Positions 52,229 to 60,252 of a stretch of 64,000 nt of DNA are shown here, piece after piece. Source of the stretch: Thalassobaculum sp965228445 (lineage in GTDB: Bacteria; Pseudomonadota; Alphaproteobacteria; Thalassobaculales; Thalassobaculaceae); the NCBI GenBank assembly GCA_965228445.1, contig OZ245813.1:1116001-1180000 (forward strand). Reading direction: 5' to 3'. The position numbers and the translations under genes were made by a program. How positions within the stretch are numbered: position 1 is the stretch's first letter; every line of letters begins with the position of its first letter. The notes beneath the pieces are model-generated. The model was not told the DNA's origin. It was given only the letters and a program-made list of their open reading frames with translations, and did no database searches.

Positions 52229-53641
52229 ATGTCGGTCGTCACCCGCTTCGCCCCCTCGCCCACCGGGTTCCTGCATATCGGCGGTGCGCGCACGGCGCTG
52301 TTCAACTGGCTGTTCGCGCGCCACCACGGCGGGCGCTACCTGCTGCGTATCGAAGACACAGACCGCAAACGCTCCACCCCGGAAGCCGTGGAGGCGATTC
52401 TCGACGGGCTGGCGTGGCTCGGGCTGAACGGCGACGAGGAGCCGGTGTTCCAGCTCTCCCGCATCGAGCGGCACACCGAGGTGGCGCATCAACTCCTGGA
52501 GAAGGGCGAGGCCTATCGCTGCTACTGCTCGCCGGAGGAACTGGAGCAGATGCGCGAGACCGCCCGCGCCGAGGGCCGCCAGCCGCGCTACGACGGCATC
52601 TGGCGCGACCGCGACCCGTCGGAGGCACCGGCCGGGATCGATCCGGTGATCCGCATCAAGGCGCCGCGGGACGGCGACACCACGATCGTCGACGCCGTCC
52701 AGGGCTCGGTCACCGTGCCAAATGCCCAGCTCGACGACATGATCATCCTGCGGGCCGACGGGACGCCGACCTACATGCATTCCGTCGTGGTCGACGATCA
52801 CGACATGGGCATCACCCATGTGATCCGCGGCGACGATCACCTGAACAATGCGTTCCGTCAGGCGGTGATCTACCGGGCCATGGGCTGGGACGTGCCGACC
52901 TTCGCCCATATTCCGCTGATCCACGGGCCGGACGGCGCCAAGCTGTCGAAGCGGCACGGGGCGCTGGGCGTCGATGCCTATCGCGACATGGGTTATCTGC
53001 CCGAGGCGCTGAACAACTACCTGCTGCGTCTCGGCTGGGCCCATGGCGACGAGGAGATCGTGCCGCGGGACAAGGCGATCGAACTGTTCGACCTGGACGG
53101 CGTGGGCCGCTCGGCCTCGCGCTTCGATTTCGCCAAACTGGAGAACCTGAACGGCCACTACATCCGGGAGGCCGACAACGCCCGGCTGTCCGATCTGGTC
53201 CTGGAGCGCCTGCGGGCGGAGCCGGACGGCTTGGAACTCGACGCCGTGGCCGAGAACCGCATCCGCGCCGGCATGGAAGGGCTGAAAGCTCGCGCCCGCA
53301 CAATCAAGGAACTCGCGGACAACGCGCGGTTCTACGCGGCGACGGTCCCGCTGAATTTCGACGAAAAGGCAAACAAGCTGCTCGATGCCGACGGCAGGAG
53401 CGTGTTGTCAGGGCTTGCGGAAAAGCTCCGTGGGCTTAATTCTTTCCAGGAGGGGGACGTTGAGCAGGCAGTGCGCTCCTTTGCTGAGACTCAGGAACTG
53501 AAGCTCGGCAAAGCCGCGCAACCCTTGCGCGCCGCCCTTACTGGATCAACCACGTCGCCGGGCATTTTCGAGGTTCTGGCGGTTCTAGGCAAAGACGAGT
53601 CGCTGAGGCGCATCGACGCCGTTTGCGGCACCGCACACTAG
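52229..53641 (+). CDS. gltX: Glutamate--tRNA ligase
   Basis: This 470-residue class I synthetase charges tRNA-Glu (and in many alphaproteobacteria also tRNA-Gln for later amidation). The HIGH-equivalent FLHIGGA is near residue 15-20, and KLSKR is at 238-242. The Zn-site-like SPEELEQMRETARAEG region and the C-terminal anticodon-binding helices are present. The stop is followed immediately by a 15-base palindrome and then gltA. Confidence 0.95.
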   Translation: MSVVTRFAPSPTGFLHIGGARTALFNWLFARHHGGRYLLRIEDTDRKRSTPEAVEAILDGLAWLGLNGDEEPVFQLSRIERHTEVAHQLLEKGEAYRCYCSPEELEQMRETARAEGRQPRYDGIWRDRDPSEAPAGIDPVIRIKAPRDGDTTIVDAVQGSVTVPNAQLDDMIILRADGTPTYMHSVVVDDHDMGITHVIRGDDHLNNAFRQAVIYRAMGWDVPTFAHIPLIHGPDGAKLSKRHGALGVDAYRDMGYLPEALNNYLLRLGWAHGDEEIVPRDKAIELFDLDGVGRSASRFDFAKLENLNGHYIREADNARLSDLVLERLRAEPDGLELDAVAENRIRAGMEGLKARARTIKELADNARFYAATVPLNFDEKANKLLDADGRSVLSGLAEKLRGLNSFQEGDVEQAVRSFAETQELKLGKAAQPLRAALTGSTTSPGIFEVLAVLGKDESLRRIDAVCGTAH

Positions 53642-53655
53642 CGGATAGTATCCGC
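53641..53655. promoter_or_regulatory. 15-base palindrome upstream of gltA
   Basis: GCGGATA (53641-53647) and TATCCGC (53649-53655) form a perfect inverted repeat around one central G, starting on the last base of gltX and about 60 bases before gltA. It could be an operator for gltA. A regulator is not known. Confidence 0.4.
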
Positions 53656-53713
53656 GCGCCGCCGCGCGTTCATCCTGGCCAACCGGGAGCGCGGCTTCGA
53701 AACAGGGGAATAA

Positions 53714-55021
53714 ATGATGAGCCAGAGCAATACCGGCACGTTCACCCTCACCGATAACGCGTCCGGCGAAAGCTTCGAGCTTCCCGTGATTCCGGGCACC
53801 ATGGGCCCGAGCGTGATCGATGTGCGCAAGCTGTATGCGCAGACCGGGCACTTCACCTACGACCCGGGCTTCACCTCCACCGGGTCCTGCGAGTCGGGCC
53901 TGACCTACATCGACGGCGATGTCGGCCAGCTGCTGCACCGCGGCTATTCGATCGAGGATCTGGCCGAGAAGTCCGACTTCATGGATGTCGCGCACCTGCT
54001 GCTCTACGGAGAGCTGCCGACCCAGAAGCAGAAGGAAAAGTTCGTCCACGACGTGACGTACCACACGATGCTGCACGAGCAGCTCGCGTACTTCTATCGT
54101 GGCTTCCGACGCGACGCGCACCCGATGGCCATCATGTGCGGCGTGGTCGGCGGCCTGTCGGCGTTCTACCACGACAGCACGGACATCCAGGATGAGCATC
54201 AGCGGATGGTCGCGTCCTTCCGCCTGATCGCCAAGATGCCGACCATCGCGGCCATGGCCTACAAGTACTCGGTCGGCCAGCCGTTCAACTACCCGCGCAA
54301 CGACCTCTCCTACGCCGAGAACTTCCTCTACATGATGTTCGCGGTGCCGGCCGAGGAATATGTGATCAGCCCGACCGTGGCCCGTGCCATGGACCGGATC
54401 CTGATCCTGCACGCCGACCACGAGCAGAACGCCTCCACCTCCACGGTGCGTCTGGCGGGCTCCTCGGGCGCCAATCCGTTCGCCTGCATCGCCGCCGGCG
54501 TTGCCTCGCTGTGGGGTCCGGCCCATGGCGGCGCCAACGAGGCCGTGCTGAAGATGCTCGAGGAGATCGGCCATAAGGACAACATCCCCGAGTTCATCAA
54601 GCGCGCGAAGGACAAGGACGATCCATTCCGCCTGATGGGCTTCGGCCACCGGGTCTACAAGAACTACGATCCGCGCGCCAAGGTGATGCAGAAGTCCTGC
54701 CACGAGGTGCTGGAAGAGCTGAACCTGGACGATCCGCTGCTCGAGCTGGCCATGGAGCTGGAGAAGATCGCGCTGTCGGATCCGTACTTCGTCGAGAAGA
54801 AGCTGTTCCCGAACGTCGACTTCTACTCAGGCATCGTGCTGAAGGCGCTGGGCTTCCCGACCTCCATGTTCACCGTGCTGTTCGCCGTCGCCCGTACGGT
54901 CGGCTGGGTCGCGCAGTGGAAGGAGATGATCGAGGAGCCGGGCCAGAAGATCGGTCGTCCGCGCCAGCTCTACACCGGCCCGACCGAGCGCGAATACGTG
55001 GCGCTGGAGAAGCGCAGCTGA
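53714..55021 (+). CDS. gltA: Citrate synthase
   Basis: This 435-residue type II citrate synthase condenses oxaloacetate and acetyl-CoA in the TCA cycle. Catalytic His271 lies in GPAHGGANEAV and Asp369 in FPNVDFYSG. The substrate-binding His is in GFGHRVYKNYDPRAK. The first two codons are both ATG (53714 and 53717), and AGGGGA lies 6 bases upstream. It is monocistronic, with a strong terminator 30 bases after the stop. Confidence 0.97.
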   Translation: MMSQSNTGTFTLTDNASGESFELPVIPGTMGPSVIDVRKLYAQTGHFTYDPGFTSTGSCESGLTYIDGDVGQLLHRGYSIEDLAEKSDFMDVAHLLLYGELPTQKQKEKFVHDVTYHTMLHEQLAYFYRGFRRDAHPMAIMCGVVGGLSAFYHDSTDIQDEHQRMVASFRLIAKMPTIAAMAYKYSVGQPFNYPRNDLSYAENFLYMMFAVPAEEYVISPTVARAMDRILILHADHEQNASTSTVRLAGSSGANPFACIAAGVASLWGPAHGGANEAVLKMLEEIGHKDNIPEFIKRAKDKDDPFRLMGFGHRVYKNYDPRAKVMQKSCHEVLEELNLDDPLLELAMELEKIALSDPYFVEKKLFPNVDFYSGIVLKALGFPTSMFTVLFAVARTVGWVAQWKEMIEEPGQKIGRPRQLYTGPTEREYVALEKRS

Positions 55022-55050
55022 GCCTTCTCGACCTTCACCGATACGACGGC

Positions 55051-55078
55051 AAAGGGCGGCCTCCGGGCCGCCCTTTTT
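55051..55078 (+). terminator. Rho-independent terminator of gltA
   Basis: AAAGGGCGGCC (55051-55061) pairs perfectly with GGCCGCCCTTT (55066-55076) around TCCG, and the T-run extends to 55078. Confidence 0.93.
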
Positions 55079-55110
55079 GTTCGCTCACCAAATCGCCTTA
55101 AGACGCGCTC

Positions 55111-55144
55111 TCCCCGGCCTCGTGCCGGGGCAAGGCCGGGGAGT
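55111..55144. terminator. GC hairpin between gltA and lpxB
   Basis: CTCCCCGGCC (55111-55120) pairs perfectly with GGCCGGGGAG (55135-55144) across a 14-base loop. It lies 24 bases past the end of lpxB on the minus strand. There is no T-run, so it may be a weak terminator or an RNA-stabilising structure. Confidence 0.45.
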
Positions 55145-55167
55145 GTGGAGGGATTTTTAGCGGAGCT

Positions 55168-56391
55168 TTAGTCCGCGACGAGTGCGTCGGCCTCTTCGCG
55201 AACGACCGTCAGCACCGCCCGCGCGGCCCGCACCGAGGGGTCCTCGCCGTCGACGGTGAGCATCCGGCGGATCGCCTCGCTCGCCGCCCCCTGCTCCGCC
55301 CGGGCGCGCGGGTCGTCGAACAGGCGCTCGATGGCCACGGTCAGGCGGTCTGCGGTGCAGTCCTCCTGCAGGAACTGCGGGATCACCCGCTTGCCCATCA
55401 GCTTGTTGGTCAGCACCACCGCCTCCGGGTCGACCAGGCGGCGGGCGATGGCCGCCGACAGGGCGTTGACGCGATAGGCCACCACCGTCGGAACGCCCGC
55501 CAGGCTCAGCTCCAGCGTCACCGTACCCGACGCCGCCAGGGCGACCGTGCAGGCGGCGAAGGCATCGGCCTTATGCCGGTGCTCGGTGACGATGCTGACC
55601 GGCGCGCGCCAGGTCTTCGTGCCCTCACGCACCGCGTCGGCCACGACGGAGACCGTGGGCAGCACCACCCGCAGGCCCTGGTAGCGGGCGGCGAGACGGT
55701 CGACCACATCGCCGAATACAGGTAGCAGCCGCTTCACCTCGCCCGGCCGGCTGCCTGGGAACACGCCCAGGACGGGGGCGCCGGCCGGCAGCCCGTAACG
55801 GCCCTTGAAGCGCTTGCCGTTGCCGTCCGGTGCCACGGAAGCCGGATGGCCGACGAAGGTGGTCGGCAGGCCGTGCGCCTCGAAATACGGCGGCTCGAAG
55901 GGGTACAGCGCCAGCAGGTGGTCGAGATACCTGGCGATCGCCTCGGCCCGGCCCGGCCGCCAGGCCCAGACGGTCGGCGGCACCCAGTGGATCAGTTTCG
56001 GCCCCTCGCCGGTCTTGGCCCGTAGCGCGTGCAGCCGCTTGTTCACCCGCATGGTGAAGGCCTTGCTGTCGATGGTCACCACGGCGGCCGGGTTGCGGGC
56101 GCGGATATCGGCGACGGTCTGGCGGATGCGGCCGAGCAGCTTCGGAGCCTTGGGCAGGATCTCGACGATCCCCATGACCGCCATCTCGCTGATCGGAAAC
56201 AGGGTCTGCAGCCCTTCCGCCGCCATGCGGTCACCGCCAATGCCGGCCACCTCGACCCGCCCGCCTGTCTCGGCCCGCAGCGCACGGATCAGCCCGGCAC
56301 CGAGCGCGTCGCCCGAGGCCTCCCCGGCGATGATGTAGATCAGAGGCACACCGGATTCAGCACCGGACACAGTACCCGACTCAGGGGTCAC
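55168..56391 (-). CDS. lpxB: Lipid-A-disaccharide synthase
   Basis: LpxB joins UDP-diacylglucosamine to lipid X, forming the lipid A disaccharide at the inner membrane. The 407-residue GT19 protein has IIAGEASGDALGAGL near the start, AVMGIVEILPK near 73, and the C-terminal blocks GVFPGSRPGEVKRLLP, SGTVTLELSLAGVPTVVAYRV and VVLTNKLMGKRVIPQFLQEDCT. It starts with GTG at 56391, overlapping the stop of lpxI (GTGA). Confidence 0.95.
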   Translation of the reverse strand: MTPESGTVSGAESGVPLIYIIAGEASGDALGAGLIRALRAETGGRVEVAGIGGDRMAAEGLQTLFPISEMAVMGIVEILPKAPKLLGRIRQTVADIRARNPAAVVTIDSKAFTMRVNKRLHALRAKTGEGPKLIHWVPPTVWAWRPGRAEAIARYLDHLLALYPFEPPYFEAHGLPTTFVGHPASVAPDGNGKRFKGRYGLPAGAPVLGVFPGSRPGEVKRLLPVFGDVVDRLAARYQGLRVVLPTVSVVADAVREGTKTWRAPVSIVTEHRHKADAFAACTVALAASGTVTLELSLAGVPTVVAYRVNALSAAIARRLVDPEAVVLTNKLMGKRVIPQFLQEDCTADRLTVAIERLFDDPRARAEQGAASEAIRRMLTVDGEDPSVRAARAVLTVVREEADALVAD

Positions 56392-57230
56392 GTCTGCGCT
56401 CCATCGAAGGACATGGCGTGAAGGAACAGACCGGCGGCGTCGGCGGCGGCCACCGTCGCGTCGCGGTCGACGATCAAGGTCTCCAGCGCCTCCACCACGA
56501 TGCCGGCGAACCCGGCGGCGGCAGCGTTGGCGATGGTGGCGGGACCGATGGTCGGCCGGTCCACCCGGTCGTTCTGCCCCGACTTGCGGCCCTTGACCAG
56601 GACCGGGCCGGCGCCGTCTCGACGCAGCTCTCCGGCGCGCAGAATCATCGCATCGGTGCCCTCCACGGCCTCCACGGCCAGGACCAGGCCCTCCTGGATC
56701 GCGACGGCCTGGCCGATATCGGCCCGCGCCAGCGTCCGCAGCACGGCGATGCCGCGGGCGGCATCCGCCAGGGCCCGGTCATCGGGTCCGGTGGCGGTGC
56801 GGGTGCCGGCCGGCATCAGGTAGCCGCCGAGCAGATCCTCGATGCCGACGACCCGCAGACCCTCGCGCTCCATCTCCTCCACGATCAGGGATAGCAGGCC
56901 GTCATCGCCGAACACCCGCGCGCCGGCCCGGGCGATGGCCGCGGTCGAGCGCAGGTCGAGCCGCAGGGAGGACAGGGACGGCCGCTTCATCGGTCCGGCC
57001 ATGACCACCTCGCCGCAGCCGGCGGCATGCAGCGCCTCCAGGGTCTTGGACGTCGCGCCCAGGCGCATCCAGGCATGGGGCAGGCCTTCCACCGTCGCCG
57101 GGTCGGTCTGACCCTCGAACGCCACGACGAAGACCGGACGTCCTTCGCCCAGCACCGTATCGGCAATCCGGCGCGGCAGCGGACCGCCGCCGGCCAGGAT
57201 CCCGAGACCACCGTTTGGATGACCAGCCAT
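56388..57230 (-). CDS. lpxI: UDP-2,3-diacylglucosamine pyrophosphatase LpxI
   Basis: LpxI (DUF1009) hydrolyses UDP-2,3-diacylglucosamine to lipid X, replacing the unrelated LpxH in alphaproteobacteria. The 280-residue protein shows GGLGILAGGGPLPRRIADT, GCGEVVMAGPMKRPSL, VKGRKSGQNDRVDRPTIGP, in which lie the conserved acidic and Asp/Arg residues of the catalytic domain. ATG 57230 is used. A longer frame to 57344 overlaps lpxA. It starts 7 bases after the lpxA stop and overlaps lpxB. Confidence 0.94.
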   Translation of the reverse strand: MAGHPNGGLGILAGGGPLPRRIADTVLGEGRPVFVVAFEGQTDPATVEGLPHAWMRLGATSKTLEALHAAGCGEVVMAGPMKRPSLSSLRLDLRSTAAIARAGARVFGDDGLLSLIVEEMEREGLRVVGIEDLLGGYLMPAGTRTATGPDDRALADAARGIAVLRTLARADIGQAVAIQEGLVLAVEAVEGTDAMILRAGELRRDGAGPVLVKGRKSGQNDRVDRPTIGPATIANAAAAGFAGIVVEALETLIVDRDATVAAADAAGLFLHAMSFDGAQT

Positions 57231-57237
57231 CACGCTC

Positions 57238-58047
57238 TCAGAGATCGTTGGCGTCTTCCGGTTGACAGATCTTGCGCGAGGAATCGGCCCGGATGAAGTC
57301 GACGATCTCCATGACCGGCGCCGACGACGTGAATTCCGCCGCAACCTCCTCCAGGCGCTCCTGGAAGGTGCCTTCGCTGGCGAACAGCAGGCGATAGGCC
57401 TTGCGCACGTCGTGGATCTCGTCGCGGGACAGGCCGCGGCGCTTCATGCCGACGATGTTGATGCCGGACAGCCGCGCCCGGTCGCCCATGACCGATCCGA
57501 AGGGAATCACGTCGCGCTCGACACCGGTGACGCCGCCGACCATGGCGTAGCGGCCGATGCGCGCGAACTGGTGCACCGCCGACAGCCCGCCCAGCACGGC
57601 GAAGTCCTGCACGGTGACATGGCCGGCGAGCGTGGCGTTGTTGGCCATGATCACCTGGTTGCCGACCTGGCAGTCGTGGCCGACATGCACGCCGACCATG
57701 AACAGGCAGCCGTCGCCGACCCGGGTGACCATGCCGCCACCCTCGGTGCCGGGGTTCATCGTCACGTGTTCGCGGATGACGTTGTCGGCGCCGATCTCCA
57801 GGGTCGAGGCCTCGCCCCGATACTTCAGGTCCTGCGGACGCAGGCCGATGCTGGCGAACGGAAAGATCTCGGTGCGCGGCCCGATGGTGGTGCGTCCGCC
57901 GACGACCACATGGCCGTGCAGCACGCAGCCGTCGCCGAGCGACACCTCCGGACCGACGATCGAATAGGCGCCGATCCGGACGCCCTCGCCCAGGCGCGCG
58001 CCGGGCTCGACCACCGCTGTCGGGTGGATCTGCGTGGCCACGGCCAC
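57238..58047 (-). CDS. lpxA: UDP-N-acetylglucosamine acyltransferase
   Basis: LpxA adds the first 3-hydroxyacyl chain to UDP-GlcNAc. The 269-residue left-handed parallel beta-helix is built of hexapeptide repeats (IHPTAVVEPGARLGEGVRIG and onward). It has the catalytic His in VGVHVGHDCQVGN near residue 125, and a C-terminal helical region (KRRGLSRDEIHDVRKAYRLLF). It is 4 bases from fabZ upstream and 7 bases from lpxI downstream. Confidence 0.96.
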   Translation of the reverse strand: MAVATQIHPTAVVEPGARLGEGVRIGAYSIVGPEVSLGDGCVLHGHVVVGGRTTIGPRTEIFPFASIGLRPQDLKYRGEASTLEIGADNVIREHVTMNPGTEGGGMVTRVGDGCLFMVGVHVGHDCQVGNQVIMANNATLAGHVTVQDFAVLGGLSAVHQFARIGRYAMVGGVTGVERDVIPFGSVMGDRARLSGINIVGMKRRGLSRDEIHDVRKAYRLLFASEGTFQERLEEVAAEFTSSAPVMEIVDFIRADSSRKICQPEDANDL

Positions 58048-58051
58048 CTCC

Positions 58052-58525
58052 TCAATTGTCCAGAATCATTGCCGAGTAGGTCGCTTCGGCCACCAGGACA
58101 CCGTCCACCTTGGCCTGACCCTCGAACTTCCAGACATTTCCGCGATTGCGCAGTTTCTTCACATGGACCTCCATGCGGTCACCGGGCACCACCGGGCGGC
58201 GGAACCGGGCATTGTCGACCGTCATGAAGTAAACGAGCTTGCCCTCGGATTCCGGTCCCAGGGTCGCCACCACCAGGCAGCCGGCGGTCTGCGCCATCGA
58301 CTCGATGATCAGCACGCCCGGCATGACCGGCCGCTGCGGGAAGTGCCCGGCGAAGAACGGCTCGTTGATGGTGACGTTCTTGATGCCGATACAGCCGACA
58401 TTCGGCTCGATCTGGACGACCTTGTCGACCAGGAGGAACGGATAGCGGTGCGGGATCAGATCCATGACCCGCATCACGTCGATATCCGGATAGCCGCCGA
58501 CCGGCTCGTTCACCGCATCACTCAT
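58052..58525 (-). CDS. fabZ: 3-hydroxyacyl-ACP dehydratase FabZ
   Basis: FabZ dehydrates 3-hydroxyacyl-ACP in fatty acid synthesis and so competes with LpxA and LpxD for the same substrate. The 157-residue hotdog-fold protein has DLIPHRYPFLLVDKV near residue 25 and the catalytic His/Glu in GHFPQRPVMPGVLIIESMAQ. It lies between lpxD (12 bases) and lpxA (4 bases) in the standard order. Confidence 0.96.
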   Translation of the reverse strand: MSDAVNEPVGGYPDIDVMRVMDLIPHRYPFLLVDKVVQIEPNVGCIGIKNVTINEPFFAGHFPQRPVMPGVLIIESMAQTAGCLVVATLGPESEGKLVYFMTVDNARFRRPVVPGDRMEVHVKKLRNRGNVWKFEGQAKVDGVLVAEATYSAMILDN

Positions 58526-58537
58526 GGTTCCTCCGCC

Positions 58538-59581
58538 TCACCCCTCATTCGTCGAACCGGGCGTCGACTTGCCCTGGCCCAGTCTCTTCAATGCCGCGAT
58601 CTGCCGTCGCCACTCGCGTACCGGGATCGCCGGCGCTCCGCCATAGACGGCCCCGCCGGGCAGGCTGCGGTTGACGCCGGACTTGGCCGCGACCTGAACG
58701 TCGCTGCCGATTTCCAGGTGACCGGCGATGCCGGCCTGTCCCGCAAGAACCACGCGGTCGCCCAGTCTGGTGCTTCCCGAAATCCCGACCTGGGAGACGA
58801 TGATGCAGCCGCGCCCGAGCACGACGTTGTGACCGATTTGTACAAGATTATCAATCATCGAGCCCCGGCCGATGACCGTGTCGGCATTGCTGCCTCGGTC
58901 GATGGTGGTGTTGGCGCCGACCTCCACGTCGTCCTCGATGATGACCCGTCCCAGCTGCGGCACCAGGAATGGCCCGCTGGCGTCCATCTCGAAGCCGAAT
59001 CCGGGCTGGCCGATGCGCGCCCCGGGATAGATGAAGCAGCGCGCGCCGATCAGGGCGTGCGAAATCGCTGCGCCCGGACCGACCCGGGTGCCCTCGCCGA
59101 TCTCGACCGCGTCGCCGATCACCGCGTTGGCCTCGATCCAGACGCCCTTGCCCAGCGCGGCGCGGGCGCCGATCACCGCCCCCGGCCCGACCGACACGCC
59201 CTCGCCGAGCGTCGCGGACGGGTCAACCACCGCGGCCGGATGCACCCCGCCCGCGGCACTCTCCGGCGGATGGAACAGGCGGGCCAGCTTGGCGTAGTTG
59301 CGGCGCGGCAGGGCGGTGACCAGGATCGCCATGCCGTCGGGCGCCTGGTCGGCAAATTCCGGGGTGACCAGGCAGGCGCCGGCCTTGGACGCCCGGAAAC
59401 CGGCGGCATATCGGCGGTTCTCCAGGAACGCCACATCCTCCGGCCCGCCGCCCTCCAGGGTGCCGACGTCGCGGAACGCGCGGGACGGATCGGCCCCGCC
59501 GCGGAGCTCGGCGCCCGTCATCTCGACGATCTGCCCCAGGGTGAAGGGACCCGCTTCGTTGTGGAATCGGTTGTCGACCAT
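58538..59581 (-). CDS. lpxD: UDP-3-O-(3-hydroxyacyl)glucosamine N-acyltransferase
   Basis: LpxD adds the second acyl chain in lipid A synthesis. The 347-residue protein has an N-terminal uridine-binding domain (PFTLGQIVEMTGAELRGG), a long hexapeptide beta-helix (ATLGEGVSVGPGAVIG and onward) and the catalytic His in NLVQIGHNVVLGRG near residue 247. ATG 59581 has a GGGAGGA upstream. An extension to 59638 is unsupported. It is 28 bases past skp and 12 bases before fabZ. Confidence 0.94.
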   Translation of the reverse strand: MVDNRFHNEAGPFTLGQIVEMTGAELRGGADPSRAFRDVGTLEGGGPEDVAFLENRRYAAGFRASKAGACLVTPEFADQAPDGMAILVTALPRRNYAKLARLFHPPESAAGGVHPAAVVDPSATLGEGVSVGPGAVIGARAALGKGVWIEANAVIGDAVEIGEGTRVGPGAAISHALIGARCFIYPGARIGQPGFGFEMDASGPFLVPQLGRVIIEDDVEVGANTTIDRGSNADTVIGRGSMIDNLVQIGHNVVLGRGCIIVSQVGISGSTRLGDRVVLAGQAGIAGHLEIGSDVQVAAKSGVNRSLPGGAVYGGAPAIPVREWRRQIAALKRLGQGKSTPGSTNEG

Positions 59582-59609
59582 CGTCTGTCGTCCTCCCTCC
59601 TGCCCGGTG

Positions 59610-60179
59610 TCAGTCCAGCGGCGGCAGCTCGACCGCAACGGACGGCAGCCGCTCGTTCAGCCGGCGCAGGGCCTCGTCGCTGAAATCCAGAGACTTCTCC
59701 GCTATTACGATGTGGTCCTTGAAAAGGACCACCTGGGCGCCGCGTTCGTCGGCGATTTCGGCGATCACCGAGACCAGCACGTCGCGCACCTTGTTCATGG
59801 CGTTGGTGAAGGCCTGGTCCAGGGCCCGGCGGCGCTCCTGGACCGATTTCTGCACGTCCGTCACCCGATCGCGGAACGCCCGCAGCCGCTGCTGATAGAC
59901 CTCCGGCGCGAGGGTCGAGCGTTGCTGCTGCAGCTCCTGCTCGCTGGCCCGCAGCGCCTTCTCCTCCTCGGTAACCTGGCGCTGATAGGCCTGGCGGCGC
60001 TCGTTGATCTTCGCCTGGACCTCCTTGGCGGCGTCGGAGTTGCGCAGGGCGCCCTGCACATCGACGACCGCGATCGGGCTGCGGGCATCCTGGGCCAGCG
60101 CCGCGTCGGCGGCGGTCCAGCTCAGCGCGATCGCCGTGAACAGGGTCACCGCCGCATGGGTGAGCGACCGGACCATCAT
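59610..60179 (-). CDS. skp: OmpH/Skp family periplasmic chaperone
   Basis: This 189-residue protein has a signal peptide (core at about 9-25, cleavage likely after ADAALA near 29) and a coiled-coil body (RQAYQRQVTEEEKALRASEQELQQQ in pieces). It resembles Skp, the trimeric chaperone that holds outer membrane proteins for BamA. Starts at 60179 or 60176 (MMV) cannot be separated. It lies 73 bases downstream of bamA on the same strand, as usual. Confidence 0.92.
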   Translation of the reverse strand: MMVRSLTHAAVTLFTAIALSWTAADAALAQDARSPIAVVDVQGALRNSDAAKEVQAKINERRQAYQRQVTEEEKALRASEQELQQQRSTLAPEVYQQRLRAFRDRVTDVQKSVQERRRALDQAFTNAMNKVRDVLVSVIAEIADERGAQVVLFKDHIVIAEKSLDFSDEALRRLNERLPSVAVELPPLD

Positions 60180-60252
60180 GCTCTCCTTCCCCGGCGGGCC
60201 GTTCCGTGCAGTGCCTCCCGCTCCTGGGGTCCCGTCCGCGGGCCCGGCACGA

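Noticed and set aside
55111..55144. Reading this hairpin as a second strong terminator of gltA
   Set aside because: It has no T-run on either strand, and a far better terminator lies at 55051-55078. It is listed only with low confidence.
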